The notes: generated by a model not told the origin, from the letters alone. A stretch of 64,000 nt of DNA from Rhodobacterales bacterium (GCA_021155205.1 JAJNPS010000047.1:62001-126000), one strand, 5' to 3'; numbered from the stretch's first letter, positions 16,765 through 26,195 are shown. Numbers and translations: made by a program.

Positions 16765-17430
16765 TCAGAAATCCAGATCGGCATAATGCGCGGGCGGGGG
16801 AAAGCCCGAGACCTGATCGGCAAGCAGGGTGCGGAAACTGGGTCGCGACTTGATCTTGGCATACCAGTCCTTCAGGACCACGTGCCGGTTCCAGTCCACA
16901 TCCGAAATATAGTCCAGACAGCTCAGATGCGCGGCGGCGGTGAAATCGGCCAGCGTCATCGCATCGCCTGCAAGCCAGCGGCGCTGATCCAGAAGCCAGG
17001 CCATGTAATCGAGATGATACTTGATCCGTGCCGAACCGGACTTGACGTTGCGGCTGTCGGGATAGCCCTGCCCCGTCATCTTCTTGTTGACCCGTTCATA
17101 AAGCAGTTTCGACGTGACCTCGTCGTGAAACTTGTCGTCGAACCAGGCGCAGAGGCGGCGCACTTCATAGCGGCCATCGGCATCGCGCGGCAGCAAGGGC
17201 GGTTGCGGGACGGTTTCTTCGAGATATTCGCAGATCGCCTGGCTTTCGCTCAGCGTGCGGCTGTCCAGCTTCAGCACCGGCACCTTGCCTGCCGGGTTGC
17301 GGCGCAGGAAATCGGGGCTGGGGTCCCAGTATCTTTCCTCGACCAGTTCCACCTCGATCTTCTTCTCGGCCAGGGTCAGGCGGACCTTGCGGCAGAACGG
17401 TGACAGCGGAACGTGATACAGTCGGTTCAT
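16765..17430 (-). CDS. Glutathione S-transferase family protein
   Basis: 221 residues from the ATG at 17430; a GTG at 17442 would add four residues. The N-terminal thioredoxin-like domain begins YHVPLSPFCRKVRLTLAEK, contains the cis-proline region KVPVL and the gamma-glutamyl-binding ESQAICEYLEE. The C-terminal helical domain has WLAGDAMTLADFTAAAHLSCLDY, the N-capping and hydrophobic-staple motif of GSTs. SPFC suggests a cysteine or serine chemistry of the beta/omega type; the substrate is unknown. It lies between mtgA and queG, 69 bases after the mtgA stop, and is probably cotranscribed with them. Confidence 0.9.
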   Translation of the reverse strand: MNRLYHVPLSPFCRKVRLTLAEKKIEVELVEERYWDPSPDFLRRNPAGKVPVLKLDSRTLSESQAICEYLEETVPQPPLLPRDADGRYEVRRLCAWFDDKFHDEVTSKLLYERVNKKMTGQGYPDSRNVKSGSARIKYHLDYMAWLLDQRRWLAGDAMTLADFTAAAHLSCLDYISDVDWNRHVVLKDWYAKIKSRPSFRTLLADQVSGFPPPAHYADLDF

Positions 17431-17499
17431 GTGGCAAGGCACCTCAACGCATGCCCCTCATTGCCGCGCCCGCAGCGGGATTTCAATCCCCTTGCGATG

Positions 17500-18234
17500 T
17501 CAGCGGTCAAAACAGCCCGCGCGCCCGTCCGCCGCGATGGTTTCGGCGCCCGACATGATCGCGCGCGCGCGTTGCCTAACAAAAGTGGACGGCCTGGCGG
17601 CATCGCGGCCCTTGGGATCGGGCAGGACGGCGGCCAGGCGAGCCGCCTGCACATCGGTCAGATCGCGCGCATCAACACCGAAGTAGTATCGCGCCGCCGC
17701 TTGCACCCCGAACACCCCTTCGCCGAATTCGGCGACGTTGAGATAAACCTCCAATATGCGCCGTTTGGTCCAGATCAATTCGACGAAGGGGGTCAGCATG
17801 GCCTCCATCGCCTTTCGGACGTAGTTCCGCCCCTGCCAGAGGAACACGTTCTTGACGGTCTGCTGGCTGATCGTCGATGCGCCGCCATTGCCACCTTCCT
17901 CGACCACGGCACGGATCGCGGCCATGTCGAACCCCCAGTGCAGGCAGAAATTGGCATCCTCGCCCGCGACGGCGGACCGGGCCATGGCGGGGGCGATCTC
18001 TTCCAGCGGCACCCAGTCCTTGGTGATCCCGCCAAGCCGCCAGCTTTCGCCCAGCTGATAAAGGTTGATCGGCGGCGGGACAAAGCCGAACAGCAGGATC
18101 AGAACCGCATAGAACGCCGCCAGACCGGCGAGGCCACGCCCCAGCCAGCGCCCGACCCGTCGGATCAGCGGGCGCGGGGCCGCTGGTTCGGCGGCCTTTT
18201 TCCGGCGCGGCCTTTTGGCGGGTGTTTCGCTCAT
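17500..18234 (-). CDS. mtgA: Monofunctional peptidoglycan glycosyltransferase
   Basis: 244 residues: a basic cytoplasmic start (KRPRRKK), one membrane anchor (about 33-52, LAGLAAFYAVLILLFGFVP) and a GT51 domain in the periplasm. Family motifs are present: AGEDANFCLHWGFD with the catalytic Glu, GASTISQQTVKNVFL, RKAMEAMLTPFVELIWTKRRILEVYLNVAEFGEGVFG and AARLAAVLPDP. It polymerises lipid II into glycan strands without crosslinking them. It is followed by the GST and queG genes and preceded, 53 bases upstream, by the DUF1269 gene. Confidence 0.96.
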   Translation of the reverse strand: MSETPAKRPRRKKAAEPAAPRPLIRRVGRWLGRGLAGLAAFYAVLILLFGFVPPPINLYQLGESWRLGGITKDWVPLEEIAPAMARSAVAGEDANFCLHWGFDMAAIRAVVEEGGNGGASTISQQTVKNVFLWQGRNYVRKAMEAMLTPFVELIWTKRRILEVYLNVAEFGEGVFGVQAAARYYFGVDARDLTDVQAARLAAVLPDPKGRDAARPSTFVRQRARAIMSGAETIAADGRAGCFDR

Positions 18235-18286
18235 TGTCGCGACTTAGACGCGGTGCCCTGGCTGCCGTCAAGTCGCGGCGCGGGCG

Positions 18287-18823
18287 TCACAGACCCTTGA
18301 GACCCATCTGGTCGGACGGCGTTCCCATCGGCTTGGTCGCCTCCAGCATTGCGCGCAGCTTGTCTTCCTGTTCCTTGCCGAAGGAGGTCTGCACGACCCG
18401 GCCCTTGGCCCGGAACCTGGCCAAGCGGTCGGCGACCTTGTCCGCCGTCATCTTGCGGATCAGCACGCAGACGGCGGAACCGCCCTTGTCCAGCGCCGCG
18501 CCCACGTCGCGCAGGAAATCGTCGTTGATGCCGATGTCGCTTGCGCGGCCGGCCAGGGCGCCCGCACCGGCGCCCACTGCCGCCCCGACCAGCGGGTTCA
18601 GGAACAGAAGCCCCACCAGCGCGCCCCAGAATCCGCCGCCCACCGCGCCGCTGGCGGTCAGGTTCACCGCCTGATGCAGGATCACGTCGCCCTTTTCTGT
18701 CCGGGTGACGACGACGACATCCTCCATCTCGATCAGGTATTCCTTTTGCAGGCTGACCAGTTCGGCCCGCACCTCGAATGCGGTCGCCTCATCCTGAAAC
18801 GCAACGATCACCAGATCCGACAT
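18287..18823 (-). CDS. DUF1269-family membrane-associated protein
   Basis: 178 residues from the ATG at 18823, with AAGGGGGA six bases upstream. It opens with a short ferredoxin-like alpha/beta part (SDLVIVAFQDEATAFEVRAEL, DVVVVTRTEKGDVIL), followed by a glycine-rich hydrophobic hairpin (ASGAVGGGFWGALVGLLFLNPLVGAAVGAGAGALAG) and a hydrophilic C-terminal part beginning GINDDFLRDVGAAL. This layout fits DUF1269 proteins, whose role is not established. A 24-bp perfect palindrome lies about 60 bases upstream and may be its operator. It precedes mtgA by 53 bases. Confidence 0.85.
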   Translation of the reverse strand: MSDLVIVAFQDEATAFEVRAELVSLQKEYLIEMEDVVVVTRTEKGDVILHQAVNLTASGAVGGGFWGALVGLLFLNPLVGAAVGAGAGALAGRASDIGINDDFLRDVGAALDKGGSAVCVLIRKMTADKVADRLARFRAKGRVVQTSFGKEQEDKLRAMLEATKPMGTPSDQMGLKGL

Positions 18824-18881
18824 GGTTTTCCCCCTTGAAGCATCAGCATCGCCAGAATCCACCTGGCATCACGAATTCTAG

Positions 18882-18905
18882 CACGTTCAAAGCGCTTTGA
18901 ACGTG
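18882..18905. repeat. 24-bp perfect palindrome between gltB and the DUF1269 gene
   Basis: The left arm CACGTTCAAAGC is followed directly by its exact reverse complement GCTTTGAACGTG, with no loop. It starts five bases beyond the gltB stop (read on the minus strand) and lies 59 bases before the DUF1269 start. No T run follows on either strand, so a simple rho-independent terminator is unlikely. A TAGAAT hexamer just downstream on the minus strand (18880 down to 18875) could be a -10 element, making an operator role plausible. Confidence 0.85.
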
Positions 18906-18910
18906 TCGAT

Positions 18911-21900
18911 TTACTCCGCCGGCACTTTTTGCGCCTGATCGCTCAGGGGATGCGCCAGATGGGCAAGCATTTCCCTTGGGCAGACCTGGACGAAGTTGCG
19001 CCGTTCGGTTGTCCAGGCGGCCAGGATGGCGGCGGCATGCAGGCTGCCGGTCTCGGCCGCATGGGCCGCGATCAGCCCGCGCAGTTCGGCCTCCCAATGG
19101 GGATGCGCGACGGGGCCGGTGACGATGCTTTCGAGGTTCATGTGGTCCTGCGCTGTCCCGTTCGGGTCATGGACATAGGCCATGCCGCCCGTCATCCCGG
19201 CCCCAAAGTTCGCGCCGATCCGGCCCAGGATCACCGCCACGCCGCCGGTCATGTATTCGCACCCGTTGGACCCGCAGCCCTCGACCACCACCCGCGCGCC
19301 GGAGTTGCGGACGGCAAAGCGTTCGCCCGCGCGACCGGCGGCAAACAGGTGGCCGTCGGTCGCGCCATACAGCACCGTATTGCCGATGATGGTGTTTTCG
19401 GCGGCCACCAGCGGAGAGGACATCGACGGACGCACCACGATCATGCCGCCCGACAAGCCCTTGCCGACATAGTCGTTGGCGTCGCCCATCACCTCGATCT
19501 TGAGGCCGCGAACCGAGAATGCGCCAAGCGACTGCCCGCAGGATCCGGTCAGTTTCACCGTCAAGTGGTCAGGCTGCAACGCGTTGCGCATGCCGAACTT
19601 CTTGACGATGTGGCTGGATGCGCGCGTACCGATGGTGCGGTGGGTGTTGCGCACCGCATAGCTGAGCTGCATCTTTTCGCCGTCTTCGAAGAATCGCGCG
19701 CCGTCGCGGATGATCTCGGCATCCAGCGTGTCGGGGACCGCGTTGCGGGGTTTGGTGCGGTCATAGGTGATCTTGTGCGACGCATCGACCGTGATCAGCA
19801 ATGGGTTCAGGTCGAGGTCATCAAGATGTGCAGCACCGCGCGATACCTGCGTCAGCAAATCCGCCCGCCCGATGATCTCGTCCAGCGAACGCGCGCCGAT
19901 CTGGGCGAGGATTTCCCGCACTTCCTGCGCGTAGAAGGTGATCAGGTTCACCACCTTTTCCGCCGACCCGGTGAACTTGGCCCGCAGCGCCTCGTTCTGC
20001 GTGCAGACGCCGACCGGGCAGGTGTTGGACTGGCACTGGCGCACCATGATGCAGCCCATGGCGATCAGGGCGGCAGTGCCGATGCCATATTCCTCGGCCC
20101 CGAGCATGGCTGCCATGACGATGTCGCGGCCCGTGCGCAGACCACCATCGGTCCGCAAGGTCACGCGGTCGCGCAGGTTGTTCATCGCCAGCACCTGATG
20201 TGCCTCGGTCAGGCCCATTTCCCACGGCAGACCGGCATATTTGATACTGGTCGCAGGCGATGCCCCGGTACCGCCATTGTGGCCACTGATCAGGATGACG
20301 TCGGCCTTGGCCTTGGCGACTCCGGCGGCGATTGTGCCGACACCGGACTGGCTGACCAGTTTCACTGTCACCTTGGCGCGCGGGTTGATCTGCTTCAGGT
20401 CATAGATCAACTGCGCAAGGTCTTCGATCGAATAGATGTCATGGTGCGGTGGCGGGCTGATCAGGGTCACACCCGGCGTCGAATGGCGCAGGCGCGCGAT
20501 CAGGGCGGTGACCTTCATCCCCGGCAACTGGCCGCCCTCGCCCGGTTTGGCCCCTTGCGCGACCTTGATCTCCAGTTCCTCGCAGGCGTTGAGGTACTCC
20601 GCCGTGACGCCAAAGCGCCCGGATGCCACCTGCTTGATCTTGGCCGACGGGTTGTCGCCGTTCGGTTCGGGCTGGAAATGGGCCGGGTCCTCGCCGCCTT
20701 CGCCACTGTCCGACTTGGCCCCGATGCGGTTCATCGCGACGTTCAGGGTCTTGTGCGCCTCGGGCGACAGCGCCCCCAGCGACATGCCCGGCGTCACGAA
20801 GCGCTTCCTGATCGAGGTGATGCTTTCGACCTCTTCCAGCGGCACCGCCTTGCCCAGCGTCTTGATGTCCAGCAGGTCGCGCAGATGGATCGGCGGGTTG
20901 GACCGCATCGCGGCAGAGTACTGCTTCCACAGATCATAGCTGGCGCGGTCGCAGGCCGATTGCAGCATGTGCATCGTCTGCGCCTCCCAGGCGTGTTTCT
21001 CGCCCGACCGCCGCGCCTTGTAAAAGCCGCCGATGGGCAGAACGTCAGCGCCACCAAGCCAGCCTTTGGCGTGGACCTCTTCCAGCTTTTGCTCAATCCC
21101 GGTCAGACCGATGCCGGAAATGCGCGACTGCATGCCGGGGAAGTATTCGGCGACCATCGCGCGGGACAGGCCCACCGCCTCGAAATTCAGGCCGCCGCGA
21201 TAGCTCGAGACGACCGAAATGCCCATCTTGGACATGATCTTCAAAAGCCCCGCGTCGATGGCATCGCGGTAGCGGCGCATCGCGTCGGTCAGGGTGCCCT
21301 CGATCAGGCCGCGGTTCAGGCGGTCGGCAATGCTGTCCTGCGCGATATAGGCATTGACGGTGGTGGCCCCACAGCCGATCAGCACGGCGAAATAATGCGG
21401 GTCGATACATTCGGCCGACCGCACGTTGATCGAACAGAACGTGCGCAGGCCCTTGCGGGTCAGCCAGCTATGCACCGCGCTGGTGGCCAGGATCATCGGC
21501 ATCCCGACCTTGGTCGTACCCTGATGCTCATCCGTCAGGACCAGCTGCCCGGCACCGGACCGCACGGCATCCTCGGCCTCGGCGCGGATGCGTTCCAGCC
21601 CCTTGCGCAGGTCGTCGAGTTCCGGGCCGACCGGGAAGGTACAGTCGATGAACGCCACCTGATCGCCGAACCGTTTCACCAGCACGTCGAATTCGGCGTT
21701 GGCGATGAAGGGGCTTTCCAGCACCAGAATCTCGGTCTGGCTGGAGTTTTCGTCCAGCACGTTGCGCAGGTTGCCGAACCGGGTTTTCAGCGACATCACC
21801 CGGCCTTCGCGAAGCGAGTCGATGGGCGGGTTCGTCACCTGGCTGAAATTCTGGCGAAAGAAATGGCTCAATGGCCGGTACTGGTTCGACAGCACTGCAG

Positions 21901-23446
21901 GCGGGGTGTCGTCGCCCATGGACGCGATCATCTCCTTGCCGTCCTCGGCCATCGGGGCCAGGACCTGCTCCAGTTCCTCCATCGTGTAGCCGGCGGCGAT
22001 CTGGCGGCATCGTAGTTCCGCACCGGAGAATTGCGCGGTTTCCGGCACGTCGCGCAGCAGGGCGTTCAGGTCGGTGATCCGGCCGACCCAGTCACCATAG
22101 GGCTGGGCGCTGGCGAGTTTGTCCTTGATCTCGGTGTCGTGGAACAGCTTTCCCTCGGCCATATCGACCGCAATCATCTGCCCGGGCCCAAGCGCCCCCT
22201 TTTCACGAACCGTTGCCTCATCCACCGGCACCATCCCGGCTTCGGAGCCTGCAATCAGCAACCCGTCGCCGGTGACGACATAGCGCATGGGCCGCAGGCC
22301 GTTGCGGTCCAGTCCGCCGCAAACCCAGCGGCCATCGGTCATCGCCAGCGCCGCAGGGCCATCCCACGGCTCGATGACCGAGTTGCAGTAGGAATACATG
22401 TCGGCCCAGGCTTTGGGCATGTTGGTGGTGGCCTTGGACCACGCCTCGGGCACCAGCATGGTCTTGGCCATCGGCGCGTTGCGCCCCGACCGCACCAGCA
22501 CCTCGAACACCGCATCCAGCGCACCGCTGTCGCTGGTGCCCGCCGGGATGATCGGCTTGATGTCTTCGGCCGCCTCGCCAAAGTTGGCGGAAGCCATGCG
22601 AATCTCATGGCTGCGCATCCAGTTGACGTTGCCCTTCAGCGTGTTGATCTCGCCGTTATGGGCCAGCATGCGGAAGGGCTGCGCCAGCCACCACTGCGGG
22701 AAGGTGTTGGTCGAGTAGCGCTGGTGATAGATGGCAAATGCGGACTCGAACCGGTCGTCCATCAGGTCGGGGTAGAACACCGCAACCTGTTCGGCCAGCA
22801 TCATGCCCTTGTAGATGATCGACCGGCACGACAAGGAGCAGACATACATCCCCTGGATCGCCGCGGCGATGGCGGCTTTCTCGATGCGGCGGCGGATAAT
22901 GTACAACTCCCGCTCAAACGCCTCGGCGTCGATCGGCTTGTCGCAGCGGATCAGGATCTGCTCGATCTCGGGGCGCGTGGCATTGGCCTTGTCGCCGAGG
23001 ACCGTGGTGTCCACCGGCACATGCCGCCAGCCATAGATGTAGTGGCCCATCCGCAGCACTTCGGACTCCACGATGGTCCGGCACCGCTCCTGCGCGCCGA
23101 AATCGGTGCGCGGCAGGAAGACCTGGCCCACGGCAATCAGCTTTTTCGTGTCGGCCTCGTGCCCCGTGCGGCGGACCTGGTCGTAGAAGAATTTCGCCGG
23201 GATCTGCACATGGATGCCCGCGCCGTCGCCGGTCTTGCCATCCGCATCGACGGCCCCCCGGTGCCACACGGCCTTGAGCGCCGCGATGCCGTTTTCGACG
23301 ACCTTGCGGCTGGGCTTGCCAGAGATTGCCACGACCAAACCCACGCCACAGGACGCATGTTCATCCTCGGCCTTGTACAGGCTGTTGGCATCCATCCAGG
23401 CGCGTTTCGCTTGCTCGGCGGCGACCCATTTGGCGTCAAAAGTCAT
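18911..23446 (-). CDS. gltB: Glutamate synthase (NADPH) large subunit
   Basis: 1511 residues from the ATG at 23446, with AAGGGG six bases upstream. With GltD it makes two glutamates from glutamine and 2-oxoglutarate. Processing should expose Cys33 (EHASCGVGLV), the nucleophile of the type-2 glutamine amidotransferase domain. The central domain is followed by the FMN-binding synthase barrel with KVTVKLVSQSGVGTIAAGVAKAKAD, HNGGTGASP and the 3Fe-4S ligands in CIMVRQCQSNTCPVGVC. The C-terminal GXGXG beta-helix domain includes GKGLSGGMIVVRP and GCGSNGCEYMTGG. It is intact and overlaps the preceding small gene by 11 bases, so it belongs to an operon with gltD even though two genes lie between them. 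Confidence 0.98.
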   Translation of the reverse strand: MTFDAKWVAAEQAKRAWMDANSLYKAEDEHASCGVGLVVAISGKPSRKVVENGIAALKAVWHRGAVDADGKTGDGAGIHVQIPAKFFYDQVRRTGHEADTKKLIAVGQVFLPRTDFGAQERCRTIVESEVLRMGHYIYGWRHVPVDTTVLGDKANATRPEIEQILIRCDKPIDAEAFERELYIIRRRIEKAAIAAAIQGMYVCSLSCRSIIYKGMMLAEQVAVFYPDLMDDRFESAFAIYHQRYSTNTFPQWWLAQPFRMLAHNGEINTLKGNVNWMRSHEIRMASANFGEAAEDIKPIIPAGTSDSGALDAVFEVLVRSGRNAPMAKTMLVPEAWSKATTNMPKAWADMYSYCNSVIEPWDGPAALAMTDGRWVCGGLDRNGLRPMRYVVTGDGLLIAGSEAGMVPVDEATVREKGALGPGQMIAVDMAEGKLFHDTEIKDKLASAQPYGDWVGRITDLNALLRDVPETAQFSGAELRCRQIAAGYTMEELEQVLAPMAEDGKEMIASMGDDTPPAVLSNQYRPLSHFFRQNFSQVTNPPIDSLREGRVMSLKTRFGNLRNVLDENSSQTEILVLESPFIANAEFDVLVKRFGDQVAFIDCTFPVGPELDDLRKGLERIRAEAEDAVRSGAGQLVLTDEHQGTTKVGMPMILATSAVHSWLTRKGLRTFCSINVRSAECIDPHYFAVLIGCGATTVNAYIAQDSIADRLNRGLIEGTLTDAMRRYRDAIDAGLLKIMSKMGISVVSSYRGGLNFEAVGLSRAMVAEYFPGMQSRISGIGLTGIEQKLEEVHAKGWLGGADVLPIGGFYKARRSGEKHAWEAQTMHMLQSACDRASYDLWKQYSAAMRSNPPIHLRDLLDIKTLGKAVPLEEVESITSIRKRFVTPGMSLGALSPEAHKTLNVAMNRIGAKSDSGEGGEDPAHFQPEPNGDNPSAKIKQVASGRFGVTAEYLNACEELEIKVAQGAKPGEGGQLPGMKVTALIARLRHSTPGVTLISPPPHHDIYSIEDLAQLIYDLKQINPRAKVTVKLVSQSGVGTIAAGVAKAKADVILISGHNGGTGASPATSIKYAGLPWEMGLTEAHQVLAMNNLRDRVTLRTDGGLRTGRDIVMAAMLGAEEYGIGTAALIAMGCIMVRQCQSNTCPVGVCTQNEALRAKFTGSAEKVVNLITFYAQEVREILAQIGARSLDEIIGRADLLTQVSRGAAHLDDLDLNPLLITVDASHKITYDRTKPRNAVPDTLDAEIIRDGARFFEDGEKMQLSYAVRNTHRTIGTRASSHIVKKFGMRNALQPDHLTVKLTGSCGQSLGAFSVRGLKIEVMGDANDYVGKGLSGGMIVVRPSMSSPLVAAENTIIGNTVLYGATDGHLFAAGRAGERFAVRNSGARVVVEGCGSNGCEYMTGGVAVILGRIGANFGAGMTGGMAYVHDPNGTAQDHMNLESIVTGPVAHPHWEAELRGLIAAHAAETGSLHAAAILAAWTTERRNFVQVCPREMLAHLAHPLSDQAQKVPAE

Positions 23447-23804
23447 GTCGTGCCCCTTCGCTGATCTTGTCCATCGCGCGGCCATAGGCCTCGGACGGGG
23501 AAATGGTCATGTATTCGGCGGTGCCTGCGATCAGCAACTCGCGCCAAGCGGCGTAACTTTCGTCAAATGCCGCGGTGTTCTTCGGGAAACCGTCGACAGG
23601 TTCGGGTGCCGAGGCGCTCAGCGCCGCCATCTGGAACGCCACATGCGGGACGGACCGCAGGCCCGCCCCATCGCCCTTCAAGGTCACACTGGCGACATCG
23701 CCCGCGCCCTCGATCCGGTCGATGCGACCGACCCAGATGCGCACCGGATCATAGCCCAGCGCACCGGCGCAGAGGTAATGACCGCCGACCTCAATCACGG
23801 ACAT
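23436..23804 (-). CDS. Uncharacterised protein encoded between gltD and gltB
   Basis: 122 residues from the ATG at 23804. It overlaps the gene before it by 14 bases and gltB after it by 11, which implies translational coupling. There is no signal peptide or membrane segment. The N-terminal half is beta-rich (VIEVGGHYLCAGALGYDPVRIWVGRIDRIE) and the C-terminal half is helical (ESYAAWRELLIAGTAEYM). I do not recognise the family. Its position suggests a link to glutamate synthase expression or assembly, but nothing in the sequence shows a mechanism. Confidence 0.8.
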   Translation of the reverse strand: MSVIEVGGHYLCAGALGYDPVRIWVGRIDRIEGAGDVASVTLKGDGAGLRSVPHVAFQMAALSASAPEPVDGFPKNTAAFDESYAAWRELLIAGTAEYMTISPSEAYGRAMDKISEGARHDF

Positions 23805-24513
23805 GGATCAGGCCCTCGGGCGCGCGGGACTGCGGCAGGGACGCGACCGTTGCATCGCATTCAAAGATCGGCTGCGTTGCGGCAAAACCGGGCTCGCCGG
23901 GAAAGATGAACTGCATCGGGCTGCCATCCAGCGGCAGGAACTGCCCGTCGCCACCGTTCCACTGTGATGGTCCGGAAAAGAACAGCCGCCAGTCGGGGTG
24001 GATGTATTCGTTGCCGTTCGATTGGCGCAGGATGTTGCCGTCAAGATCGGTTTCGGTGAACTCGTACGCGGTTTCCTGCAGGGTGATGCCGTCGATGGTC
24101 ACGCTGCGCCCGGTCAGCCGGTCAAAGCCGTTCACGCGGGTCCGCTCGCCGGTATCCTTCGACAGGCCGAATTCGAACGTATCAAGGCCGCTGCTGAGAA
24201 GGTTGCTGAATGACGCGGCATCCGGCGCGCCGGGGTCGAGCGTCTGGCGGGTCGGGGGATTGAACTCCAGGCTTTCGACCCATTCCGCCTCGGCATTGAT
24301 GCGGCTTTGGAAGAACAGGCCTTCCTGGTCAAAGTCCGCGCGCCACTGGTCGCCGGGGGCGTCGGCGGTGCATTTGAAATGGTTCGACACCCGGCAGCCG
24401 CGCGACTGCACGGTCATGAACGCCTGACACCCTTCGGGCGGGGTAAAGGTTCCGGCAAAAGCGGGGAATGCCGTTGTCAGGATCACAATGGCAAAGGCAC
24501 TGTATCGCATCAT
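23791..24513 (-). CDS. Exported protein of unknown function in the glt operon
   Basis: 240 residues from the ATG at 24513, with GGAG eight bases upstream. The start is a classic signal peptide (MMRYSAFAIVILTTAFPAFAG). The mature protein has three early cysteines (GCQAFM, RGCRVS, FKCTAD) and one near the end (FECDAT), which could form disulfides in the periplasm. Acidic and aromatic, beta-rich text follows, including FGLSKDTGERTRVNGFDRLTG and HPDWRLFFSGPSQWNGG. I do not recognise the family. It lies 83 bases after gltD and overlaps the next gene by 14 bases. Confidence 0.82.
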   Translation of the reverse strand: MMRYSAFAIVILTTAFPAFAGTFTPPEGCQAFMTVQSRGCRVSNHFKCTADAPGDQWRADFDQEGLFFQSRINAEAEWVESLEFNPPTRQTLDPGAPDAASFSNLLSSGLDTFEFGLSKDTGERTRVNGFDRLTGRSVTIDGITLQETAYEFTETDLDGNILRQSNGNEYIHPDWRLFFSGPSQWNGGDGQFLPLDGSPMQFIFPGEPGFAATQPIFECDATVASLPQSRAPEGLIHVRD

Positions 24514-24596
24514 CTTGTCATCTCCAGTTGGGACCTGGTCCACTTGACCATACGCACCCGCACCGTTTCATGAAGTTCCTTTCGGAACGCCGTGGT

Positions 24597-26018
24597 TCAC
24601 TCCGCCGCGACAGTCATCGGCTGCGCCAGATAGTCCAGCATCGCCTCGGCGGCCTCGCGGCCATCGCGTATCGCCCAGACCACCAGACTTGCGCCGCGCA
24701 CGATGTCCCCTGCGGCATAGACGCCGGGCAGGCTGGTTGCGTGGGTGCGGAAGTCGGCCTTGATGGTGCCCCAGCGGGTTACGGCCAGTTCCGGCACGCC
24801 CCACAGGGTCGGCAGCGTCTCGGGCTCGAACCCCAGCGCCTGGATCACCAGATCGGCGGGCTCGACATAGTCGGCACCCTCGATCACCTCGGGCGATTGG
24901 CGGCCGGTGGCGTCGGGCAGGCCAAGGCGCATGCGCTGGACCATGACGCCGGTGACATGGGGCTGGCCGGCAAAGCCTTTGGGGGCGGACAGCCAGACGA
25001 ACTCGACGCCCTCTTCCTCGGCATTCTGCACCTCACGCTGACTGCCCGGCATGTTGGCGCGGTCGCGGCGGTAAAGGCATTTGACCGAACGCGCCCCCTG
25101 CCGGACGGCGGTGCGCACGCAGTCCATCGCGGTGTCGCCGCCGCCGATCACGACGACGCGCTTGCCGGCGGCATTCAGGGAACCATTGTCGAAAGCCTCG
25201 ACCTCGTCACCAAAGCTTTTGCGGTTGCTGGCAGTCAGAAAATCCAGCGCCGCGACGATCCCGTTTGCCCCGACACCGGGGGCAGAAATGTCGCGGGATT
25301 TGTAGACGCCGGTGGCGATCAACACCGCGTCATGCCGGCCCCGGATCGCGTCAAAGGTCAGGTCGACGCCGACCGTGCAGTTCAGCACGAACTGCACACC
25401 GCCCGTTTCAAGCTGCTCGATCCGCTGCATCACCACGGGCTTTTCCAGCTTGAAGCCGGGGATGCCATAGGTCAGCAGGCCCCCCGCGCGGTCATAGCGA
25501 TCATAGACCGTGACCTGCACACCCCTGCGGCGCAACATGTCGGCGGCGGCAAGGCCGCCCGGCCCCGCCCCGATGATGCCCACGCTTTCAGAACGCTCGG
25601 CATGGGGCGTGATCGGTTTGACCCAGCCGTTTTCCCAGGCCTTGTCGGTCAGGTATTTTTCCACCGAACCAATGGTGACGGTGCCGTGGCCGGACTGTTC
25701 GATGACGCAGTTGCCTTCGCACAGGCGGTCCTGCGGGCAGATGCGGCCGCAGATTTCGGGGAAGGTGTTGGTGGCCTGGCTCAGGTCATAGGCCTCTTGC
25801 AGGCGGCCTTCGGCGGTCAGGCGCAGCCAGTCGGGGATGTTGTTGTGCAGGGGGCAATGCGTCTGGCAATAGGGCACGCCGCACTGGCTGCAGCGGCCCG
25901 CCTGTTCTGCCGCCTTGTCGGCTGCATAATCGCGATAGATCTCGTCAAAGTCGCGCGCGCGCGCGGGGGCGGGGCGCTTTTCCGGGGTTTCCTTGCCCAG
26001 GGTCACGAATTTCAACAT
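24597..26018 (-). CDS. gltD: Glutamate synthase (NADPH) small subunit
   Basis: 473 residues from the ATG at 26018; a TTG at 26033 would add five and has a G-rich stretch upstream. GltD oxidises NADPH and feeds electrons to GltB. The N-terminal part binds two [4Fe-4S] clusters (CSQCGVPYCQTHCP and CGRICPQDRLCEGNC). An FAD motif follows (GIIGAGPGGLAAADMLRRRG), then the NADPH-binding Rossmann motif VVVIGGGDTAMDCVRTAVRQGA and the C-terminal GVYAAGDIVRGASLVVWAI. It is the first gene of a run with two small uncharacterised genes and gltB. The 160 bases upstream hold no promoter I could call with confidence. Confidence 0.97.
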   Translation of the reverse strand: MLKFVTLGKETPEKRPAPARARDFDEIYRDYAADKAAEQAGRCSQCGVPYCQTHCPLHNNIPDWLRLTAEGRLQEAYDLSQATNTFPEICGRICPQDRLCEGNCVIEQSGHGTVTIGSVEKYLTDKAWENGWVKPITPHAERSESVGIIGAGPGGLAAADMLRRRGVQVTVYDRYDRAGGLLTYGIPGFKLEKPVVMQRIEQLETGGVQFVLNCTVGVDLTFDAIRGRHDAVLIATGVYKSRDISAPGVGANGIVAALDFLTASNRKSFGDEVEAFDNGSLNAAGKRVVVIGGGDTAMDCVRTAVRQGARSVKCLYRRDRANMPGSQREVQNAEEEGVEFVWLSAPKGFAGQPHVTGVMVQRMRLGLPDATGRQSPEVIEGADYVEPADLVIQALGFEPETLPTLWGVPELAVTRWGTIKADFRTHATSLPGVYAAGDIVRGASLVVWAIRDGREAAEAMLDYLAQPMTVAAE

Positions 26019-26195
26019 CTTTTGCGTGCCCAAGGCAAAGCCCCCGCGCTTTTCATTTTTCGGACCGCCTTGTTAGCGCCGTTCCCGCAGGAATAAAAGT
26101 CAATCGTACTGACCTAAATTGTGGAAAGATCACGCATGGGACAGCTTCTCCGTCCTTTTTCCGCCCACATAGGTCAGCTTTCGTGCCCTATCTGA

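Noticed and set aside
18929..22015. A 1028-codon open frame antisense to gltB, and similar long antisense frames at 4427-6631 and 2148-3545
   Set aside because: In GC-rich DNA, the strand opposite a real gene often stays open. These frames have low-complexity Arg/His/Gln-rich text, no family motifs and lie fully across well-supported genes.
26019..26195. Promoter TTGACT (26103 down to 26098) for gltD
   Set aside because: No acceptable -10 lies 16-18 bases downstream on the minus strand, so it is not listed.
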